In this document: positions 44,305 through 54,450 of the stretch, one piece after another
Layout: the number at the start of each line of letters is the position of its first letter
Position numbering within the stretch: position 1 is the stretch's first letter
NCBI GenBank assembly: GCA_009602735.1
Contig: WELA01003891.1
Location: forward strand, 242,500 to 306,499
Length of the DNA stretch: 64,000 nucleotides
Direction of reading: 5' to 3'
Origin: Mesotaenium endlicherianum
Taxonomy: Eukaryota; Streptophyta; Zygnematophyceae; Zygnematales; Mesotaeniaceae
The notes under the pieces: generated by a model
The model's database searches: none
What the model saw: only the letters and a program-made list of their open reading frames with translations
What the model was told of the DNA's origin: nothing
Translations under genes and position numbers: made by a program

Positions 44305-45981
44305 ATGACTCAAAAGTCGGAACTCAAGAGGAAGAGAAGGGCGGAAGAGGCACATGCAGAATACTTGCAATTCCGTGGAGACATCGAATCATCTTCCATC
44401 TCCGCTCGGGAATCACAACGACTCCAACAACAGCGGGAGGCACAGAAGAAGAAGGAGGAGGAGGAACAGGCCAGACTGGGGCAGGAAGAAATGGACAGAA
44501 AAGCTGCAGAGGAGGCCAAGAAAGCAGAGGAGGAGAGGCAAGCTGAGGAGAAGCGGAAGCAGCAGACTGAACAAGAAGAACAGAGGAGAATCAGCAGCTA
44601 CCGCTACACAGTGCTGGGCAAGGGCTTTGATCTGCTGGAGGAGGCCTTCAAGTATGCCCAGAGAAATCGCAGCGAGTCGCAAAAGGAAATCCTCCAGAGG
44701 GAAGGGGAGACATCCGAAAACTTTGACAAGTATATAGAGGTCAGCACAGGGCTCCTCCTCTACCACGATTACGCCAGGATGGTAGGATATACAATCAGAG
44801 AGGCCAAGGCAATGGCCCAGGTGAACGAAGCAGGGGCTGTCTCGATTCCTGGTATCTGGGGGGAAGATAGGGTCATCAGGATGATCCCCATGGACGCGGA
44901 CAGCTTCAAGGACTCAACACCCCACAACAGGTTCAAGGCTATGTACAATGAGGTGGAGAGGAGGAGCTGGGAATTCTTGGCCAGGGAAACCAGTCAGCTG
45001 GACTTTGCAGGGCACTGGTACCCTTGTACTCTTAAAAGGACAGACCCTTCCTTCTTCCAAAAGCCCACGGATTGGCGGTGGATGACCATCAACGTGAGGG
45101 ACCAGCAGAATGACAGGGCGACGGATGAGGATTTCCTGATAGACCTAAAGGGGAACATAGTATTGCCCCCTCACATTGCGGCTTGGGACCCAAGATTGGA
45201 TGGAGTCAGATTCTGCATGAGCCAAGTGATGCAGGGGGACAGAAGCAGGGCCCGAGAGTCATTCTCCAAAGGGAAGCACGCTTATGCCAAATGGGCAAGT
45301 AAGCAGGGGGAAAAGGACCTCTATGCGGTCCGGACTCAGCAGCCCCCACCAGCACCCAAAAGGGGAAGGTCAGTAGGATATTCTTTTTCTCGGGAAGAGC
45401 TGGAGCAGCTGACAGAGGAGACCCCAGAAGTCTCAGAGGAACCCGGGGACGGCGAGGAGGAGGAGTCGGAGGAAGACGAGGAGGAAGGCGAGGAGGAGGA
45501 CACTAGCCCCGCCGTGATCCTGACACCTGCCACATCCCCTATAAGGGAGAAGACGGGGTTGGCCCCGCAGCAACTCGCTCAAGAGGAGGATATCACTTGG
45601 CTGGGGACTGCCAGAGGACAGAGCCCATCTCCAGGCAAGGAGACCCAGTCGGACAGGGCAGACAGGAGGGCTGCTCGGGAGATAGCCAGAGGCCTGCCAG
45701 CATCTCCCTCGCAGAGAGGGCATGTACCCTTGGCTCATGTCATGCAACATCCTTCTGGGATGCCGGTATACGTACCTGTCAGTTTGAGGGCTGCCCAAGA
45801 GAAGGCTGCCTCCCTCCAGTTTCAGACTGTGCAGGAGGAAACAGCCCAGTTACTGCGTTCTCCGCGGGGTCCTTACACGGAACCNACAAAACCTCCTTCT
45901 CTGACAGGCTTCAAAAGACCCCAAGACAGGAGGAGGTCTGGCTCCCCTGAGTGTAGGGCCTCAGGGACATCTCCCTCCTAA
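44305..45981 (+). CDS. Third open frame of family C, unknown function
   Basis: 558 residues lying between the chromodomain end of pol and the 3' LTR. Residues 1-95 are a charged coiled-coil (KKKEEEEQARLGQEEMDRKA). About 95-330 form a globular part (SYRYTVLGKGFDLLEEAFKY, GLLLYHDYARMVGYTIREA, RRSWEFLARETSQLDFAGHW, WDPRLDGVRFCMSQVM). An acidic Glu-rich stretch (about 390-410) and a basic Ser/Arg/Pro tail follow. No signal peptide, membrane segment or glycoprotein features, so it is not a recognisable envelope. Parts are kept in C2 (35840-36678) and in the fragment at 1625-1909, showing that it belongs to the family. It could be an accessory nucleic-acid- or chromatin-binding protein; this is a guess. 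Confidence 0.75.
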   Translation: MTQKSELKRKRRAEEAHAEYLQFRGDIESSSISARESQRLQQQREAQKKKEEEEQARLGQEEMDRKAAEEAKKAEEERQAEEKRKQQTEQEEQRRISSYRYTVLGKGFDLLEEAFKYAQRNRSESQKEILQREGETSENFDKYIEVSTGLLLYHDYARMVGYTIREAKAMAQVNEAGAVSIPGIWGEDRVIRMIPMDADSFKDSTPHNRFKAMYNEVERRSWEFLARETSQLDFAGHWYPCTLKRTDPSFFQKPTDWRWMTINVRDQQNDRATDEDFLIDLKGNIVLPPHIAAWDPRLDGVRFCMSQVMQGDRSRARESFSKGKHAYAKWASKQGEKDLYAVRTQQPPPAPKRGRSVGYSFSREELEQLTEETPEVSEEPGDGEEEESEEDEEEGEEEDTSPAVILTPATSPIREKTGLAPQQLAQEEDITWLGTARGQSPSPGKETQSDRADRRAAREIARGLPASPSQRGHVPLAHVMQHPSGMPVYVPVSLRAAQEKAASLQFQTVQEETAQLLRSPRGPYTEXTKPPSLTGFKRPQDRRRSGSPECRASGTSPS

Positions 45982-46031
45982 GGGCAGTAGGCTGGGAACG
46001 AGAGGGACAGCACGCTGTTATTAGTGTTAGA

Positions 46032-46048
46032 GTTGTTGAGGCGACAAC
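46032..46048 (+). other. Conserved hairpin before the C1 polypurine tract
   Basis: GTTGTTGAGGCGACAAC. Compared with the other copies one base differs, but the RNA stem is kept as a G-U pair. Six bases later comes AAGTTGGAGGG (46054-46064). Confidence 0.6.
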
Positions 46049-46066
46049 ATGATAAGTTGGAGGGAT

Positions 46067-46789
46067 TGTAATGAATCAGTATATTGGTTGATATAATATT
46101 CATTAAAATATAGTAGTTAAAAATAAGTTCAGCCTGCTGAACTCTAGTTAATAATCAGTCTGCTGGACTTCATAGTTAATATCAATTTAATGACTTGGCC
46201 GAAAGTAGCAGGCTGAAGTCAATTTAAGTCAGCTTGCTGACACATTCTTTGACAGCCAGCTGACTTCCGTACTCGGTAGCAGCGAATTGCCTCGATATGC
46301 ATCTAAGTGTGGTATGCTAGATGAATGGCCAGATGACATCCCTATGATGGATGGTGGTTCGGGATGATGGGAGATGGCGGTGGATTTGGTTAACCGAGGT
46401 CCTACCAACGTGGTTAACTCCCGGGTAGGCGGTGCCATCGCACTGACCGTTGAACAGTAAACTCATTCCATGTACATATGCTAGGCATTGCTCTCGAGTT
46501 CGGCATTCGGAAACGAGGCCAACTCTCTTGTACAGCTTACTGAGAGCGATCTGAATCCAAGGCGAGAAGCCATTGATACGCACTGTCTTCTAACCTTGCT
46601 TATGTATGAGTTTACTGATTTGCATCATTGATGCTAGTTTACTCGCATTTGACTTACGAGTATTATTCACTGCTAGTGTGTTGTCCTTTGCCGTTTAACC
46701 AGTTAACGGGAAATACCATAAAGATTACTTGCTGATATGAAGATCTTTATTAATTGTTAATCGCCTATTTGGTAAGTCGATTCATTTCA
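46067..46789 (+). repeat. 3' LTR of family C element C1
   Basis: 723 bp, ending ATTCATTTCA directly before GACCC. Nearly identical to the 5' LTR over its last 500 bp, with more changes in the first 200. Confidence 0.9.
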
Positions 46790-49003
46790 GACCCGCTCTT
46801 CTTCTTAAACTGAAAATTAGAGCTGTTGGCCTTAGGAGGAGAGGATTCCTCCTTATTCTCAGGAGCCATAAGCGTCATGAAAGCCTCCTTGTACCAGATT
46901 TTACTGTCCTCGACATTGCATGCTATTTTAGCAGCTTCGTCGATGTCACAATCAATTCCGCGTCTTGTAGATAGGTGTGGCCTGACTTCACGATTTGTCT
47001 CCTTGCCCAAGCACAACAGGAGTTTGTCAGCCACTATCCTGGGCTCGTAGATTCCCGCCTTTTTGGCAAGATCTACCAATCTGGACTTAACCTCCATGAC
47101 TGTCTCGTTCTTCTGATGGAAAAAATGCACATAACGGTGCACCTTAAGACTGCGATCCTCAGGAAAACGCTTCTCAAGCAACTTAAAGAAATGACAGAGA
47201 CAATGTTCAAGATCCAACTGGTCATTGCCAACTTCCATGTCCCTTCTACAATCAGCGAGAGCTTCTGCTTGACTAGCCTCAGTAGCGGCACTATTGCCTT
47301 GTTGCCCATTAAATGGTGCAGTCCTGCGTGTTACTCGTTCCTGGGCATTTGCAATCTTTTCAAACAGATCCGCACACACTCTACGCAATTTTGTGACGGA
47401 CCCAGCATCATCATCTCGCCTGGTAGCTCTCTGTTGACCCTCTGTGAGATGTCGCATGGCCTCTATGAGTTCTTATGTTAGTGCATCTAAGTCTACGCTC
47501 TTGACAAGTGCAACAGGCACTGCTCTCCCTGACGACAAAGCGAACAAACGAGCTTTCGCATCCTCTTTCTGGATTTTTAAATCCCTTGCCTTCTTTTGCT
47601 CTCCAAATGCTTATTCCTGGGTAAGGTCCTCATCCTTCCGGAAGTGGCGATAGAGTAGCAAGGCATCCTTGTCCAAGTACTGAACCAAACTTATGAATGC
47701 AACAGACTGCGTGTATGAGGCATTCTTTCGAATCTTCTCACAGCCTCACAGCCTTCGGCAGCCCTCACAGGCCTTAATCCCCAATTTGCTTGGAAATTCT
47801 TGTTCACCTGAATCACTCAACTGAAGTTCTCAGAAGTTGGACAGGAGTGCCTTACTTCCAAATAGGCTTTCGCCTAAGTTGACGGTTTAACCAAGTGAAC
47901 AATTTGTAGTTTGCAGAAATCACGTCTAAACAGATTAACACACACACACACAACACCAGTATTTAGAGAACATCGCCCACCAGGGCTTTCGCTTAACTTT
48001 CACAGAGTCACAGCTTACAGAACTCTGAAAATGGCATCCATTAATATTGCTCTTGCTTCCAACAATTCGACAATAGTGACTTCTGAGAACTTGGAAACTA
48101 ATACAGTACTCACCATTTTATGTGCTCTCGCACGCTTGTGGTGTTTGGCCCAACTCTGCGCTAGAGATCGTAGCAGATTCTATTCTGCAAGCTCTCGCTA
48201 CTTTCTAACAGAGAGATCCCTTCTTGGGAACTCCTTAACTCTTAACTTTTTTATGATACACAAAGAAGGAATCTTCGAGCGTCGACTGGAGCGTGCTTCC
48301 TTGGCTCTCTGTGGCCTTGGGAACTTCTTTCTCCTTCGTGCCCTTCTCTTCTCTTCTTCTCTCTCTCTTGCGCTCCTTCTGTTGCCTTGGCAAATGTGTG
48401 CGGCAAGAATGAGGTGAGATCGTGTCTCGCTTGTGCCTTATCCAGGCACCACGCATGCAGGCTTCTCTCTCTTGAGAGTTCCAATGCTGCGCCCCACCCC
48501 TTACACAACACCTGCATGCAGTCTCGAGTTTGTCACTCGAGTAGCTTAACCTTTCGAATAGCATGCAAGCCTGGGCAACGTTACAGCCTATGTCTCTTGG
48601 GTGGCTGCTTAAGTCGTGGCAACCTCGGTCCAAGTCCAACGACAAAGATCGCCGTCCAGTCAGCGCTTCTGACTCGGCAACTTTTACATGTCTACAGCAC
48701 GGTCAGCTTCGCAGCTCGCTTGGCATTTACTCCCGGCTCTTCAGCCTAGTCAGCTTCTCGGCTAATCTGTCAATTCTTGTTGGCTTAGCTTAGTCAGCTT
48801 TCCGGCTGACTGGGTTGTGAAACCCCACTCACCTTTGAGCGTCGGGTTTGACCTGCCTTCTGGTCAAGTTCGCACATGACTGGAACTAGTGCTGCCCTGT
48901 CGGTGGTCAACTGATAGGATTGAAGTCAGTGTTGACTTCTGTACCTGGGCGGCCATGACTTGCGCTGCGCATGCGGCACCGTCAGACGGATAGCAGTCGC
49001 GAC
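46790..49003 (-). mobile_element. Family B element copy 2, right piece (fossil)
   Basis: On the minus strand, matches copy 1 from its GTCGCGAC end (49003) through the leader, a trace of the N-terminal domain (about 47620-47740), the helical stretch and the Gag-like block (46787-47457: FPEDRSLKVHRYVHF, ETVMEVKSRLVDLAKK, DIDEAAKIACNVED). It lacks part of the N-terminal domain present in copy 1 at 21130-21540, and it lacks the TRIM. Continues at 38252 beyond the C1 insertion. Broken, old. Confidence 0.7.
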
Positions 49004-49938
49004 AGAGATTGTCATAGTTTTCCCAAACGCGTCGAACCTTTTTGGGCGTGAAGACTTGGAGGCCATGGAGTGGATCTTGAGTGTGTAAATACTAACTCCT
49101 AGAAGCTGCTCACTTACGAAACTTGGTCAATTGCCAGTCCAGGTCAATGGAGTGCGAAGTCAAAGGCCACCGGTAAACGAGACCCCCTGAAACACATGCA
49201 AGAGGCACCGACACGGCTAGGCACGACACTCTCCCGCCATTCGGCACTCACCTGACTTATGACGATCAATGACTGCAAAATTTTGGCGCGGATGTTATTT
49301 GCCACCTTCAAACTTACAATTTGTCCTTCCCTACTTCACAATACTTCACGAGTTGTATCTGCGCGCGGGAGTGCTTGGGAGACGCGAGCACGAATATAGT
49401 ATACAACCCGATCACCGTGCTTTGATGAATTTCTAGAGCATTACGTGCCCCTAACAGCATGCTTTTTCAGTATATGTTTGACCTCTCCTTACCTGTTGTG
49501 CTAATTGTATGTGGGGCCTCCACTCTCTTCTTTATAGTCTGCCCTCATACCAGTGACCAGATTGCTTGACCTCCATTGTTTACTAATGAAATGCCGGCGG
49601 GCCATGACGGATTATCAGCAACCTTTGATGCCATATACGTGCGTCTAAGACGAAATGAACTCAGTCGAAGTGAAGGCAAGATGTTGAATGCGACTCTCCA
49701 GCTTCTGTGTAGCAGGCTCTCTGTACTATGCATGTGCACCCTTGTCAGAAGCATCAGTGTAAAAGACACGGGTCACTAACAGATTGGAATGCAGTATCCA
49801 CCATCTTCTCAATTACACCTGTGAGAGCCCCCCAATTTCTGCAACTGATAACAAGCTTGACGAGACAGAAGAACTGTCTGCACGCAACTGTGATGATCTT
49901 CGGGCTAGTGAGGCTGGAGCCACACACAAGCGGCAGAT
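49004..49938. other. Spacer upstream of DNA2
   Basis: No gene recognised. It should contain the DNA2 promoter and 5' leader. Short open frames (for example 49576-49779) show no family features. Confidence 0.4.
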
Positions 49939-50496
49939 ATGGTTGGCCAAGCTAAATTAAGTGGCTTTTTCAGAAAAGCTCGAGGAGTTGGACAGACAGA
50001 CGGGGAGAGGAAGAATCTGCAGCATGCAGTACAATCAAATGAGCATCCATGCGAGGTGAGGCAAACTATCACCTTGGAAGTGGCAGGTGGCCCTCTGCAG
50101 ATTGTTTCGAAGCTTCTTCAATGGGGTAATTGCAGCATTGTTCACAAAGACTTGTCCTGTAGCTTAAGAATGGTCTGTGGGTTGATGCAGGCTATGCAAA
50201 CTGCACAAGTGATGGACAACCCTCCTTCGCTCACTTCCTCCTTGCCTGTAAAAGGGGGACGTGAGCCAGCTCTTGAGGCGATGACTCAAAGTGAGGTTGT
50301 GTGGCAAATGCTGCCAACTGTTGAGCTTTTACAGGCTGGGGCTCAAACTCATAAACTCAAAAGTCAAAGCACTTCTGCTACACCCTCCTTGGGTGGACAG
50401 CTGGCAGCCAGTACTCCGGCGGAGGCGATTCAGCAGATGATTAACAAAGCCTCCAGCTTACGGCGGTGCAAAGCATCTCCTTCGCCCAAAACTAAG
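49939..50496 (+). other. Predicted first exon of DNA2 with PIP-box motif
   Basis: Starts [24 protein letters not shown] fits the PCNA-interacting consensus Q-x-x-L-x-x-F-F, with basic residues after it, at residues 4-11. The frame stays open for 364 codons in all, but a good donor (AAG|GTAATA at 50496/50497) in phase 0 pairs with the acceptor before 50879, also phase 0. Composition is plausible for a disordered N-terminus ([27 protein letters not shown]). The link to DNA2 is inferred from phase and spacing; a separate small gene is possible. Confidence 0.55.
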
Positions 50497-53400
50497 GTAA
50501 TAGCTGGCCACTTCTCCCGCTTTATGTTCATGGTTCTACAAAGTCAGGATTACCGATTCTATATGTTGGTCGACGGGTTAAAAACAATTTTGGAGGAGGA
50601 CAATAAGCATCAACAACCACCGAGCAGACATCTAGAGAGCATCCATAGGCTTGGGTCAAGGTCTGGCAGGGTCGACATCTATTGGGAGCAGAGCTCCTGC
50701 CAGCATCTATTGGTTTGCAAGTGCGAGGCTATCTGTGGAGTTTCTTCAGGGGCGCTAGTTGTTGTGAACTCCTCCAGGGGGTTCACAAACCCATCCCTGC
50801 CACCACCCAGTTGTGAATATAATGTCCGCTCACCACATGCATGTACTGTTGGTCATAAATGTGATGTGCTATTAGCAGATGGAGGGCCTGCTCTCCTCGC
50901 TGCTGAAGCACGATGGGCCCCACAAGGGCCTGGAGGCAAAGGGCTTGCAGGAAGTCCACGAGGACGAGAAGGAGAACCTTCCCCAGCCTGCAGAGGAGGG
51001 CCAGTCTGGAGATGCAGGCGTACAGGTACCTGAAGGTTCTACAGTAGCAATCCCCCTGGGATCTTCACTGCATGGGTGGAGGAGTAGGAGACTTGGGCGG
51101 GCCTTGAGCGGCACCGTGCTGTCGAGCTGCACTGGCGCCAAGGTAGTGCTGCTGCTCAACAGGCTCTCATTCGCTGGGCTTCTCAAGTAAGGAAGAACGG
51201 GGCAACCCACTCTGCTTGGCCAGCTCCTCGTTTGCTGCCGTCTCATTGGGGTCAATGTGGGGCATGCTGGGGGCAAACAAGTGCAGTCAAAGAGGAGGCG
51301 TAGTAGCGGCGGCGGAGGTGGAGCAGAAAGCAAGAAAGCCAGGAGCTCCGTGCAGGCTGCCGCTGGGCAACGCCGCAAGGTATGTGGGGACACATTGAAG
51401 TATTTCCTGCATGCTCAGAGCCTTTGAAGAGCACCCTGGCGTGACGTGGCACTCACGAAATGGCATCCTGATGTAGTAGGATCTGCTGTTGTCGCTGCAG
51501 CAGTGAAGTTGTTTGCCGGTCTTATCCTATAGGCTCGACTTAGACCTGGCAACAACAATGGGTGGGGGTTGGGGCTGTCGGCGGGTACCCAGACGCTGCT
51601 GGATCTCCTCGAGAGGGTGGAGCTCACAATGAGCCAGAGGGAGCAGCAGCAGCTGCAGCACGAGGTGGCAGAGGCCCCCCTTCCAGCATGCGCAGAAGAA
51701 AGCGCACATGCCCCCCTTGCTGGGGTAGCTGCCCCCCTGGCACTAGAGGACAGGTGTCAGCCAGAGAATGCGGAGCAAGCACCGTGCGTGGCACCTGAAA
51801 AGGCATCTTCCGAGTGGTCTGCTCACTTGGATGAGATTCTGGCAGGCACAGATCTCGATGCCCTCCTGTCCCTGGACGATGTGGATCTGTCGTTGTCCAT
51901 CTCGAGGCTACATGACACTCTGAGGACGCCCCCCTCTGAGGGTATTCCTGCAGAGCCCTGCTGTGGGTTGGCAGCAGAGTGCAAGGGGGCTGGCAGAAGT
52001 GCAACAGCAGATGGTGGTGAGTTGCGAGCAGCCTTCTCTAGCTTTGCACCAGCTGCAGAGCGTGGAGGGCTTGCTAGCGCTGCTGAAGGGCTTGGGGTCA
52101 TTGGCAGGGGGGGAGGGGCAGATATTGCATCGTGCCATCGTGCACGGGTGGGAGAGCAGGGAGCAGTGGACTTGGCAAGCGGGGGGGGGGCGCTGGATCC
52201 GGAAGATGAAGCCGCATGCCTGGCCGGTGCCCTGCTGGGCGACGAGCATCTCAGAAACAACCAGAGAAGTGCTCACAGCTCGCAGCAGCAGCAGCAGCAG
52301 CAGGAGCAGGAGCAGCAGCTGAGGATGCACGAGGCGCAGCCGGCACCGGCCAAGAGGAAGCACGTGGGGGCATATCCGCGCTACACGGTCTTCGAGGTGT
52401 GTGCCACCTGTCATCTCAGGTTGACTCAGCTGGTAGGTCTGAATGCACAAGCCCTGCGCGTGCCAGTAGGGATACCCCCGCTGTCGCATGTACCTGAGTA
52501 GCCCTGCCCTATGCCGCTCCTCTGTGCCTCCTCTGAGCAGGTCCTAGAAGGCGGCAGCAGCGGTGCGCAGGCAGCTGGCAGCAATCACATGCCTCACAAG
52601 GTTGTCCCTCTGACGAGGAGTTCTCTCCGCCATACACCGCGTATATGGAACAGTATGTGAGGTAAAGCCGGTGTGTCCCCTGATATGCCAGAGATGGGGG
52701 TGGGGGGTGTGCAGACCTTGAGGCTGCAGAGTGCGGCATCAGGAGCGCTCTGCACCGTCCAGCTACACGATGAATGGTGGGCACCTGCTGCTCTTGCCAG
52801 CATCGCCCTCTGTCTGCCTCACTCTTTCGGGCCGGCTCTGCCCAGGAGTGTCAACCCATCCACCCTCGAGGCGTGTCGGATTGAGTGTGCATTGTGCAGA
52901 CCAGATGGCTGCCAGCCGGATGGACGGGTGTCGCACGGGTTTTAGTGAGGAGTCTCGAGAGCGCGATTGACAGGCTGGGTGCATGCTCACTCCACCAGGT
53001 GCTATTCCCCGGTGGCGTGTGGAGACCCGGTGGGCGTGGTGGGCGACTTTGACGACAGTGGCTGCCTGGTGGTGGACAAGGACAGCAACCTGCTGGTGCT
53101 CCACCCCGACACCCTCGTGTCCGGCTCCAGAGTGAGCGGCTCTCTCTCTCTCTCTGTGGCTGCTTGGCTGTGCATGGGTGGTCAGTTGGCTTTGGGTGGG
53201 CTACTGGCTGGAGCCAGGCTGGAGCCAGGGCTACTGATGTGGCCAGGGGCACTTTCGTCCTGACACCTTGGGCATGTATGTGCATGTGGAGTGCGTAGGT
53301 GGGGGGCAGCTTTGCATGTGCCAGAAGGGCCGTGCTGGACGAGAGGGTAAGGGGAACCAGCGACACGTCAGCCGCTGCGCTCAAGGGCACTATGCTCCAT

Positions 53401-54399
53401 CAGCTCTTCCAGGTGCTGCTGCCGCTTTGCCCTCCCTCCCTCATTCCCTCCCTCCTTGCTTTCGCTATCAGCAGCGTGTGCTCCAATTACAAAGTGCTGC
53501 CAAACGAGTGACAGGGGAGCCAGCTGTTGACATGGGGTTATGCTGGTAGTACATCGTGACAGGTGGCGATTAGAGGGGAGGAATGCACCGGTGAGGAGCT
53601 GGAGCATGAGGCTTGGTCGATCGTGCACCGCCACCTGGAAGGGCTCTATGCCGTTGGAGGTGTGTTTGTCTTTCCCCTTCTCTCCTTCTGCTGCGATGCC
53701 TCTGTACAATTTTTTGTGCAACGTCATATCCATCAAGCTCGCGCCGCGAAAGGGCGTACTTGTGCGCATGTCACTTCTAAATCTCTTCCTCAATTTTTGT
53801 CATGGCATGTACACGATGCAGAGGCTGAGGCGGGAGTGTACAGCTACATTGCAGGTTGTATCCCCACCATCCAAGCGTGGACGCAGCAGTTCCTCCAGCC
53901 CAGGGTAGGGTATGCATCTCTCGCGCTCTGTTTGCCGCTGCAAGGAAAGCGATGAGTGCTCTCCGCTTGATAAGGAAGGCGGTACATCTGCAGGGCGTCT
54001 GCTTCCTTGAGGAGCCACATCGATTGTTCTGTGCATGTGTGTGTGTGTGTGTGTGTATGTGTGTGTCTCACGTCAGTGGGAGAGTAGGTGTGGACATAGG
54101 CACAAGCGAAGAGATGCAGGCCTGGGAAGAGTGCGAGCGTGCTCTGACGTAGCCATGTGTGCTGCATCGGGCACCCTCTTCACAGCTGTCGGCAGGAGAA
54201 GCCGAGGTGGAGTTTGGCCGCGAGAGGGAAAAGGAGAGCGTCTGCATTCAGGAGGTACACACATTGTCCTCTTCCTTGCCCCTTCCAGAGAGAACCGCTA
54301 TTCCAGCAAACACTGCGAGACATCCGTGTATATGTATGTGAGCGTGCACATGTATATGTATGAGTATGCTGCCGCTAGTGTCACAGCATATGCGCGCGT

Positions 54400-54450
<51 letters not shown>

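Larger units (their letters stand above)
38253..46789 (+). mobile_element. Family C Ty3 chromovirus with a third ORF, full span (C1, fossil)
   Basis: 8,537 bp from LTR to LTR with exact GACCC duplications (38248-38252, 46790-46794). Order: 5' LTR 38253-38973, primer site 38975-38986, gag about 39008-40500, pol about 40750-43980 including a C-terminal chromodomain, a spacer with two copies of the polypurine motif, third ORF 44305-45981, hairpin, polypurine tract, and 3' LTR 46067-46789. Its target is family B copy 2. The LTRs differ noticeably in their first 200 bp, so it is older than A1 and A2. Broken, with roughly half a dozen breaks; a few unresolved bases make the count uncertain. Confidence 0.9.

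Noticed and set aside
44305-45981. Third ORF of family C as an envelope gene
   Set aside because: No signal peptide, transmembrane helix or Cys-rich ectodomain pattern is visible, only coiled coil, acidic and basic stretches.
48235-48645. Basic Arg/Lys-rich minus-strand frames in the family B leader
   Set aside because: They overlap leader sequence whose two copies (about 22100-22350 and 48180-48480) are similar but do not preserve a common frame.
54400-54447. Open frames across the CA/GT repeats
   Set aside because: Dinucleotide repeats keep all frames open; they lie in introns of DNA2.
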